Of a DNA stretch of 64,000 nt, positions 57,812 to 64,000 are shown one piece after another. The first letter of the stretch is position 1. The number at the start of each line of letters is the position of its first letter. Under the pieces are notes generated by a model. That model had not been told where the DNA came from, searched no databases, and worked only from the letters and a program-made list of their open reading frames with translations. Source of the DNA: Martelella sp. HB161492 (lineage in GTDB: Bacteria > Pseudomonadota > Alphaproteobacteria > Rhizobiales > Rhizobiaceae); NCBI RefSeq assembly GCF_013184775.1, contig NZ_JAATVV010000001.1, forward strand, positions 1 to 64,000, read 5' to 3'. The position numbers and the translations under genes are program-made.

Positions 57812-58960
57812 TCAGCCGCCCTTGACCGAGCCGGACAGGAGACCGCGGACCAGGAAGCGGTTCAGCGCGAAGAAGACACAGAGCGGCACGATCATCGAGA
57901 CGAAGGCCGAGGCCGTCAGGATTTCCCAGTTACCGCCACGCGAACCGAGCAACTCGCGCAGGCGGGCCGTCAGCACCAGGGTCTTTTCGGAGTTATCCAG
58001 GAAGACGGTTGCAACCAGAAGGTCGTTCCACGTCCACAGGAACTGGAAAATCGCGAAAGAGGCGAGCGCCGGATAGGACAGCGGCAGGATGATCTTGTTG
58101 AAAATGGTGAAATCATTCGCACCATCGACACGGGCCGATTCCATGATCTCGCGCGGCAGGCCGGCGATATAGTTGCGCAGCAGATAGATCGCCAGCGGCA
58201 GACCGAAACCCATATGCGCCAGCCATATGCCGACATAGGTCTTTGAGGGCACGCCAAAGAAATTGCCAATGCCATTATACATCCGCAGCAGCGGAATCAG
58301 CGACATCTGCAGCGGAACAACCAGAAGGCCGACGACAATGGCCAGCAACAGGTTGCGCATCGGGAATTTCATCCATGCCAGCGCATAGGCAGCATAGGCG
58401 GCGACCAGAATCGGGATCACCGTCGATGGCAACGCCACCGTGAGCGAGTTCAGGAAGGACTGGCCGATGCCCTCAGAGCCAAGAACATTGCGGTAATTGT
58501 CCAGCGTGAAAACCGGCGGCGTCGTTGCGGTGATGAAGATGCGCTGGCCGCGCGAGCCTTCAAACGCTGTCGGCGAGGCGATGGTGAAATCGCCATTCTT
58601 TGCCACCGTGAGCGTCTGTCCGTCCTTCAGATCGGCCGTGTCGCCAACCTTATATTCATCCGGCTTCAGCGACGACGTGCCGAAATGCGACACATGGCCC
58701 TTTCCGCCTTCCAGCGCATTGCCGGTGATGGTGAAGGTGCCATCCGCCTGCTCAATCTGGGCATCGGCGGCCGGCGCACGGTAGACGAGGTTCTGCGTTG
58801 AGGACGCAAGCGCCGTCCACCAGCCGGACGCAACGATCTGGTCCTTGTCACGCAGCGACGTCACGAGCAGACCGAATGTCGGTACTGTCCACAAGATCAC
58901 CAGCAGAAGCACGGTGATATGCGAAAACCAGACCAGGGGCGATTTTTTATGGGCATACAT
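57812..58960 (-). CDS. aglG: Alpha-glucoside ABC transporter permease AglG
   Basis: Protein of 382 residues. Between the first helix (about 10-32) and the remaining five is a periplasmic domain of roughly 115 residues (about 45-160) that most MalG-type permeases lack. The EAA motif YIAGLPREIMESARVDGAND lies near 275. The start MYAHKKSP places the gene 1 base from the aglF stop. It forms the channel with AglF. Confidence 0.9.
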   Translation of the reverse strand: MYAHKKSPLVWFSHITVLLLVILWTVPTFGLLVTSLRDKDQIVASGWWTALASSTQNLVYRAPAADAQIEQADGTFTITGNALEGGKGHVSHFGTSSLKPDEYKVGDTADLKDGQTLTVAKNGDFTIASPTAFEGSRGQRIFITATTPPVFTLDNYRNVLGSEGIGQSFLNSLTVALPSTVIPILVAAYAAYALAWMKFPMRNLLLAIVVGLLVVPLQMSLIPLLRMYNGIGNFFGVPSKTYVGIWLAHMGFGLPLAIYLLRNYIAGLPREIMESARVDGANDFTIFNKIILPLSYPALASFAIFQFLWTWNDLLVATVFLDNSEKTLVLTARLRELLGSRGGNWEILTASAFVSMIVPLCVFFALNRFLVRGLLSGSVKGG

Positions 58961-58961
58961 G

Positions 58962-59972
58962 TCAGCGCCCCTCCATCTGTTTGTTCGCATTGCGGATGTT
59001 CCAGACCATGATCGGAACGACGAGGACCATGATGACGACGGCAATTGCCGCGCCACGGCCAAAGTCACCGCCGCCGCGGAACATCCAGTCGAACATGAGA
59101 TTGGCAAGCACCTGGGTATTCCACTGGCCGTTGGTCATGGTGAGGACGATATCGAAGACCTTCAGCACGGTGATGGTGATCGTGGTCCAGACAACGGCAA
59201 TCGTCGGATAGATCTGCGGGATCATGATCTTGAAGAAGATCTGAAAGCCGTTGGCACCATCGATGACAGCAGCTTCGATCGTCTCTTCAGGAATACCGCG
59301 CAGCGCTGCTGACAAAAGCACCATGGCGAAGCCGGTCTGGATCCACAGCAGGATGATCATCAGGAAGAAGTTGTTCCAGAACGGTGTCGCGATCCAGACC
59401 TGCGGATCACCGCCAAGCCCGACAACAATCGCGTTCAACAGGCCGATCTGATCGCTGCCGGCACCGCGATAGTCATAGACGAATTTCCAGATCACTGCCG
59501 CGCCGACAAAGGAAATCGCCATCGGCATGAAGATCATCATCTTGGCGATATTGCCCCACCAGATACGGTCGGTAAGCCAGGCGATGACGAGCCCGAAAAA
59601 GGTCGACATGGCCGGCACGAAGACCAGCCACATCAGGTTGTTGAGTACGGATTCACGGAATTCGGTATCACCGAACATCCATTTGTAATTGGCGAGGCCG
59701 ACCCAGTTGTTGCCCGAAGCATCGCTCAGCGAATATCCGACCGAGGCGACGACGGGATAGACGAGATAGACACCGAGCGAGAGAAGCGCCGGGCCGAGAA
59801 ACAGCCAGGGGCGGATATAGCCGGATACACGCAAGTTGCGTGCGCCGGTGGCCGGATCGAGCGTGTTCGACGGAAAGATCAGGTCCAGAACCTTGTTGGT
59901 GACATAAAAATAGAGCACCGCCGCAAGGACGCCCACCACCATCGTCGTTAAGGCAAAGAGAACTTGTTGCAC
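58962..59972 (-). CDS. aglF: Alpha-glucoside ABC transporter permease AglF
   Basis: Protein of 336 residues from a GTG at 59972 with AGGGAG upstream. An extra N-terminal helix (about 4-34) precedes the usual six, so the topology has seven or eight segments. The EAA-type motif LRGIPEETIEAAVIDGANG lies near 232. It pairs with AglG. Confidence 0.9.
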   Translation of the reverse strand: MQQVLFALTTMVVGVLAAVLYFYVTNKVLDLIFPSNTLDPATGARNLRVSGYIRPWLFLGPALLSLGVYLVYPVVASVGYSLSDASGNNWVGLANYKWMFGDTEFRESVLNNLMWLVFVPAMSTFFGLVIAWLTDRIWWGNIAKMMIFMPMAISFVGAAVIWKFVYDYRGAGSDQIGLLNAIVVGLGGDPQVWIATPFWNNFFLMIILLWIQTGFAMVLLSAALRGIPEETIEAAVIDGANGFQIFFKIMIPQIYPTIAVVWTTITITVLKVFDIVLTMTNGQWNTQVLANLMFDWMFRGGGDFGRGAAIAVVIMVLVVPIMVWNIRNANKQMEGR

Positions 59973-60055
59973 GAGTCTTCAACTCCCTAGGTTCGCCTGC
60001 TTTCTTCGAGCGGGAAACGATACCCATTTGAAAACCTCGCCAGGCCTGAAGCCAA

Positions 60056-60079
60056 CCGGGCCAGTCGAAACCGGCCCGG
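60056..60079 (-). other. Intercistronic hairpin between aglE and aglF
   Basis: Stem of seven GC pairs (ccgggcc with ggcccgg) and a 10-base loop in the 138-base gap. Such hairpins often allow higher expression of the binding protein than of the permeases. Confidence 0.45.
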
Positions 60080-60110
60080 GGAATTTCAGCGTCCTGACAG
60101 AACTAGCAGT

Positions 60111-61472
60111 TTACTGCTTGATGGCGTCCCAGGACTTCTGGATCTGGTCAGCAACATCTTCGGCACTCTGGCCGCCGACATAGTCTACCATACCTGTCCA
60201 GAAAGCGCCCGCACCGATCTTGCCCGGCATCATGTCGGAACCATCGAAGCGGAAGGTCGTGGCCTGGGTCAGGATCTCGCCTTCGCCGCGCAGCGTGTCA
60301 TTGGCATAGGCATCAGGATTGACACCCTTGAACGGCGTCAGGAAGCCCGACTGTGCCATCCAGATCTCGTGGGCGATCGGCGTTTCCAGGAACTGGATGA
60401 AAGCTTCGGCAGCCGGGCTGTCCTTGGTGATGCCGAACAGCGTGCCAGCACCTTCCACAGGCGAACCAAGATCCTTGCTTTCATAAGGCGGGAAGTAGAA
60501 GAAATCGGCATCCGTGCCAAGTTCAACATCATCCGGGAAGAAGGACGGGATGAAGGATGCCATGTGGTGCATGTAGCACTTCGGCGGCGAGGTGAAGAGA
60601 CCCTTCGGGCTGTCGCGGAAGTCGGTTGCGGCAACGGCAGCTGTGCCACCGTCTACGAACTTGTCATTCTTGGCAAACCAGCCGAAATCCTTGATCGTGT
60701 CAACGACACGCGGATCATTGAAGGGGATTTCGTTGGTGACCCACTGGTCGTAGACTTCCGGCGGCTGATTGCGCAGCATCAGGTCTTCAACCCAGTCGGT
60801 TGCCGGCCAGCCGGTCGCAGCGCCCGAACCAAGCCCGATGCACCACGGCGTACCGCCGTCGTCAACGATCTGCTGGGTCAGAGCCTTCAGCTCTTCCATC
60901 GTCTTCGGTACTTCATAGCCGGCATCGGCAAAGTTGTCGGGAACATACCAGACCAGCGACTTCAGGTCGGCCTTGTAGGGGAAGACATAGAGATTCTTCT
61001 TCCCGTCAGGGCCGGGATAGGTCGAAAGGCTGACCCAGCTTTCGCCGGCGGCATAATTGTCCTCGAGGAACTTCGCCGTATCGGCCGGAAGCGGTGTCAA
61101 GAGGCCCTTGGCCGCCAGATCGGCAGCAAGGCCAGGCTGCGGAAACACGGCGATATTGGCCGGGCTGCCCGCCTGGGTGTCGATCACGATCTGCTGCTCA
61201 AAGGAATCGGAACCGGCGTAGTTGACGGTAACGCCCGTTGCTTCCTCGAAATAGGCCAGAACGCTCGTGAACAGGTCCTTGTCAGGACCGAGCCAGGGGC
61301 CGAAGATCGAAAGGGTCTGGCCCTTCAGATCCTGATGGGCCTCGGAAAACTGCGTGAAGCTGTCCCAGTTGAAACGGGAATCCTCACCAGGTGCAAATTT
61401 GAGATCGGCGGAATGCGCGGCACCAACAAAGAGTGCCAGCGTGGCAGCGCCGGTCAGAAGGACTTTTTTCAT
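60111..61472 (-). CDS. aglE: Alpha-glucoside ABC transporter substrate-binding protein AglE
   Basis: Protein of 453 residues with a signal peptide (1-21, ending AHS-A) and the two-lobe fold of family 1 sugar-binding proteins. It captures alpha-glucosides in the periplasm and delivers them to AglFG. It is first in the operon, with GGGAGG before the ATG and a LacI-type operator 63 bases upstream. Confidence 0.92.
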   Translation of the reverse strand: MKKVLLTGAATLALFVGAAHSADLKFAPGEDSRFNWDSFTQFSEAHQDLKGQTLSIFGPWLGPDKDLFTSVLAYFEEATGVTVNYAGSDSFEQQIVIDTQAGSPANIAVFPQPGLAADLAAKGLLTPLPADTAKFLEDNYAAGESWVSLSTYPGPDGKKNLYVFPYKADLKSLVWYVPDNFADAGYEVPKTMEELKALTQQIVDDGGTPWCIGLGSGAATGWPATDWVEDLMLRNQPPEVYDQWVTNEIPFNDPRVVDTIKDFGWFAKNDKFVDGGTAAVAATDFRDSPKGLFTSPPKCYMHHMASFIPSFFPDDVELGTDADFFYFPPYESKDLGSPVEGAGTLFGITKDSPAAEAFIQFLETPIAHEIWMAQSGFLTPFKGVNPDAYANDTLRGEGEILTQATTFRFDGSDMMPGKIGAGAFWTGMVDYVGGQSAEDVADQIQKSWDAIKQ

Positions 61473-61534
61473 GTGATTTACCTCCCATCACATTCAGGCC
61501 CAAGAGGCCAAATCTTGTCAATAAACGCTTTCTC

Positions 61535-61546
61535 CAAAGCGCTTTG
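61535..61546. promoter_or_regulatory. AglR operator at the aglE promoter
   Basis: Perfect 12-bp palindrome CAAAGCGCTTTG, the form bound by LacI-family regulators. On the minus strand it follows a TTGTCA box (61545-61550) and would sit between the -35 and -10 elements of aglE. A weaker AAACGCTTT occurs at 61523-61531. Confidence 0.65.
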
Positions 61547-61700
61547 ACAATAGCTGAGAATTCTCGTCTGCGGCCTCCGAGTCAACCCCTTTCCCGTAAA
61601 ATGACCACTTTTTTGCCAAATACAGTTTCAAATTGCGGAAATTTTCGTTTCTTTATGATATTTTCCCTTTTCCCCAGCCCCATTCGCTTGTTAAAAAACT

Positions 61701-61712
61701 CAAAACGCTTTG
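61701..61712. promoter_or_regulatory. AglR operator near aglR
   Basis: CAAAACGCTTTG, one base away from the perfect palindrome at 61535, 53 bases before the aglR start. It suggests autoregulation and possible looping with the first site (166 bases centre to centre). Confidence 0.6.
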
Positions 61713-61764
61713 AAGGATGCGGGAAGAATGGAGCACCTTTGAAGGCGTCACGGAGGATGTGGGA

Positions 61765-62787
61765 GTGAACCTTAAGCAACTGTCGTCGCTGCTCGGACTT
61801 TCGCCGACAACAGTGTCACGCGCGCTGAACGGATATCCAGAGGTCAATACGGCAACACGCGAGCGCGTGCTGAAGGCTGCGCGCGAAACCGGCTACCGCC
61901 CGAACCGCACGGCGCAGCGCCTTGCCACCGGCAAGGCAGGATCGATCGGCCTGCTGATGCCCGTCGGCGCGGATGTCATGTCAGACCTGCATTTCGGTGA
62001 ATTTCTGAGTGGCGTCGGCGAGACGGCGCGCCAGGAGGATTTTCACCTTGTCATCATGCCGTCCGATCCCGCGGACGAAGTCAGCGCGCTGCGCAGTCTT
62101 GCCACCAGCGGCAATGTTGACGGCCTGTGCCTCGCCTATATCCGCGAAAATGACTCACGCGTCGATATGATGCATTCCTTCGGCCTGCCCTTCATCGTGC
62201 ATGGCCGGTTCTTCGATACCAACCTGCCCTACCCCTCGCTCGACGTCGACAATGAAAGTGCCTTCTACGATGCGACACGCCTGCTGCTGCAGCTTGGCCA
62301 CAGGCGCATCGGACTGATCAATGGCGATGAGCAGTTTGGCTTTGCCATCCGCCGCCGCGACGGCATGATCCGCGCCCTAGCTGAAATGGGACTGAGCCTG
62401 AAGCGTGAACTGCACATGCCGGTGAAGATGACGGAAGCGGCCGGCCAGCAGGCGGCCATGACGTTCCTCTCGCTTCCGGACGCCCCCACGGCCATGCTGT
62501 GCTCCAGCATGGTGCAGGCGCTCGGCGCGGTTCGCGCCGTTTCCCAGGCCGGCCTTGCGCTCGGCCGAGACGTCTCGCTGATATCCTACGACGACGTCCT
62601 GCCGCTGCTGCGTCCGGAAAATTTCATCGTTCCGCTGACGACCACGCGCTCATCGCTCAAGGCCGCCGGCAAGCGCATTGCCGAAAGGCTGATCCTGCGG
62701 ATCAATTGCATTGAAAAGGACAATTCTCAGGAGCTTTGGCGCCCTGAACTGATTGTGCGGGCCTCCACCGGCCCGGCACCGCGCTAG
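61765..62787 (+). CDS. aglR: LacI family regulator AglR
   Basis: Protein of 340 residues from a GTG at 61765 with GGAGG upstream. The N-terminal LacI helix-turn-helix LKQLSSLLGLSPTTVSRALN is followed by the hinge helix (RTAQRLATG) and a periplasmic-binding-protein-like effector domain. It is divergent from aglE and should repress the agl operon in the absence of alpha-glucosides. Its stop TAG is the first triplet of a repeat copy. Confidence 0.9.
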   Translation: MNLKQLSSLLGLSPTTVSRALNGYPEVNTATRERVLKAARETGYRPNRTAQRLATGKAGSIGLLMPVGADVMSDLHFGEFLSGVGETARQEDFHLVIMPSDPADEVSALRSLATSGNVDGLCLAYIRENDSRVDMMHSFGLPFIVHGRFFDTNLPYPSLDVDNESAFYDATRLLLQLGHRRIGLINGDEQFGFAIRRRDGMIRALAEMGLSLKRELHMPVKMTEAAGQQAAMTFLSLPDAPTAMLCSSMVQALGAVRAVSQAGLALGRDVSLISYDDVLPLLRPENFIVPLTTTRSSLKAAGKRIAERLILRINCIEKDNSQELWRPELIVRASTGPAPR

Positions 62788-62893
62788 AGCGCCGTGCGTC
62801 CTTTTGGACGCACCAGGACACTCTATCTTATTGAATCGACGCATCGTTCTTTTCGAAAATCAATTCCGATTTTCGAAAAGAACGATGCGCTAG
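62785..62893 (-). repeat. RIME1-like intergenic repeat, full copy D
   Basis: A 109-base unit: TAGAGCGCCG, hairpin TGCGTCC-TTTT-GGACGCA, linker CTCTATCTTATTGAAT, then a long palindrome GCATCGTTCTTTTCGAAAAT against its complement, ending GCGCTAG. It has the same plan as copy B2 in reverse orientation and shares over 70 near-identical bases with copy A. Confidence 0.8.
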
Positions 62894-62931
62894 TCCACCC
62901 ACGGGCCGGCACGGGCCCGGGGGCAGCCCGA

Positions 62932-63186
62932 TCAGAACTGGTGTATCCACACACTCAGCTTGGCAAAGCCTTCGGGATTTATCGAATAGAACCGCTTCGT
63001 GCCGACCGGCGTTACGCTGACAAGATTGCTGTCGAGCAGGGCCTTGAGATGCTGTGAGACAGCAGGCCTGCTGATCGGCAACCCATCAGAGAGCTCCGTG
63101 ACGGTTTTCGGTTCGCGCCGCAACGCCATCAGCAGATGGCGGCGGTTTGGATCGGAAATAGCAACAAATGGATCGAATCGGGTCAT
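62932..63186 (-). CDS. ArsR family winged-helix regulator
   Basis: Protein of 84 residues with one winged helix: ISDPNRRHLLMALRREPKTV, the recognition helix ISRPAVSQHLKALLDSNLV and a short wing. It has no metal-binding Cys pair, so it resembles the SdpR/YgaV-like subgroup. A TTG start at 63222 would add 12 residues; the ATG has a weak ribosome site. No adjacent target is evident. Confidence 0.75.
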   Translation of the reverse strand: MTRFDPFVAISDPNRRHLLMALRREPKTVTELSDGLPISRPAVSQHLKALLDSNLVSVTPVGTKRFYSINPEGFAKLSVWIHQF

Positions 63187-63246
63187 GGGGCGCAATTTAC
63201 GTAAAAAAGATACAACCCACAACTAAAATTTGATCGGGATGCAACC

Positions 63247-64000
63247 TTAGAAACGACCGCTGTCGAAGTTCGTCACCGAAGGTGAGCGGTGGGGCACATG
63301 GCCAGATTCGAGCACCACAGCGGCCTGGGCGCGCGCCGGTCCAAACAGCTGTCTCTTCGCCGGTGCAACAGGTTTTTCGACGGTGACGACGGCATAGTCC
63401 ACGTCGCTGACGCGTCCGCCGCGGTCGACACTTACTTTTCCCCTCTGCAGCGCAGCAAGCGCGACATCGGGCTGGAAAACGCTGCGGAAGTCATCAGGCT
63501 CGGCATTTGCAACGGCAATCGTGTCGACTGATTCCAGCTGTTTCGCCAGGGCCGTGCGGACGGCGACCCGCGGATCGCGAACCGGCATTGGTACGTTTTC
63601 AGCTTCAGCGAAAACGGCTGTCGCAGTCGGGTTGATCGCCGTGCCTGCCGCGTCACCTGCACGCGGGCTTGGCAGCGGCACCGCATCACCGCCGCTGATG
63701 ATTGCAGCATCGGCTGCGGCCTCCCCCTCATCCAGCGACGCGACCTCAACCGTTGCCGCCGCATCAATCGGCGTTCCGGAATCGGCCTCAAGCCCGGCGG
63801 GACGTCCCGCTGGCAGCGGCACAGCGGCAAGCGCGGCAACAGCCGGCGCAGTCTCGGAGGGCGACGGATCGACAAGCGCCAGTGCCGAACCGGTTGCGGC
63901 CTCGACCGATCCCGGCCGCGCCTGAGGCACCGGCACATCAATGCCATCAAAGGAAACGGATGCTGTCAGCACCTCGACCGGATCCGGTGCCGGTGCGGCC
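63247..64000 (-). CDS. C-terminal part of a Pro/Ala-rich protein, runs off the right edge
   Basis: At least 250 residues, open to the end of the window with no start seen. The sequence is low in complexity, with recurring VPLP/VPMP/VPVP motifs (for example VPLPAGRP, VPLPSPRA, VPMPVRDP), then a more ordered tail ending SVTNFDSGRF. The tail resembles the C-terminal extension of some rhizobial D-alanyl-D-alanine carboxypeptidases, but the catalytic part is outside, so this is only a guess. Confidence 0.55.
   Translation of the reverse strand, partial: AAPAPDPVEVLTASVSFDGIDVPVPQARPGSVEAATGSALALVDPSPSETAPAVAALAAVPLPAGRPAGLEADSGTPIDAAATVEVASLDEGEAAADAAIISGGDAVPLPSPRAGDAAGTAINPTATAVFAEAENVPMPVRDPRVAVRTALAKQLESVDTIAVANAEPDDFRSVFQPDVALAALQRGKVSVDRGGRVSDVDYAVVTVEKPVAPAKRQLFGPARAQAAVVLESGHVPHRSPSVTNFDSGRF

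Overview
The window is a piece of GC-rich alphaproteobacterial chromosome, most likely from the Rhizobiaceae (Rhizobium, Agrobacterium or Sinorhizobium relatives). Supporting signs are the aglR-aglE-F-G-A-K alpha-glucoside cluster in the rhizobial order, the zwf-pgl-edd Entner-Doudoroff operon, a membrane-anchored CycM-type cytochrome c, an alphaproteobacterial DnaX that has lost its zinc cysteines, a small SRP RNA next to dnaX, and copies of a two-palindrome intergenic repeat that resembles the rhizobial RIME1 element. No rRNA, tRNA, CRISPR array, insertion sequence or prophage was recognised.

Layout. 1-634 holds no recognised gene. 635-6056: an M23 peptidase, then a three-gene operon of a NEW3-repeat surface protein and an ABC-2 exporter of unknown cargo. 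6130-13207: a divergent SDR/AraC pair, clpB, an RNase D-like exonuclease, a nucleoside 2-deoxyribosyltransferase and a DedA protein. 13208-15542: an AT-rich, apparently acquired island with one eukaryotic-type protein kinase, bounded by repeat copies. 15543-19797: an alkaline phosphatase behind a clear PHO box, followed by an exported DUF3299-like protein and an ABC transporter whose permease carries a His/Asp-rich loop, probably metal linked. 19952-26005: AEC transporter, cycM, kdsB, pheA, a VOC/WYL pair, nudC and a HIT protein. 26259-31576: SRP RNA, dnaX, ybaB and recR, the last separated from ybaB by a LysE exporter and a divergent MarR/oxidoreductase pair.

31727-42876: MscS channel, AGCS symporter, a membrane alpha/beta hydrolase, a patatin, an LLM flavin oxidoreductase, AsmA, and a RamB/ScfR-type regulator. 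43126-49481: aceA with a small co-transcribed gene, DUF805, a BaiN-like flavoprotein and a puuA-puuB-like putrescine pair. 49562-53642: zwf-pgl-edd. 54006-62787: a small outer membrane protein and the agl cluster with its LacI regulator. 62932-64000: an ArsR-type regulator and the 3' part of a gene that runs off the right edge.

Functional links. Sugar enters through AglEFGK, is cut by AglA, and is oxidised by Zwf-Pgl-Edd; the aceA and puuAB genes handle acetate and polyamine carbon. Several regulatory sites can be read directly: a PHO box before the phosphatase, two matching operators in the MarR/oxidoreductase gap, LacI-type operators in the aglR/aglE gap, mirror-image motifs in the regulator/aceA gap and an RpoH-like promoter before clpB. 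A recurring oddity is that four genes (dedA, the kinase, the RamB-like regulator and aglR) end exactly on the TAG that forms the edge of a repeat copy.
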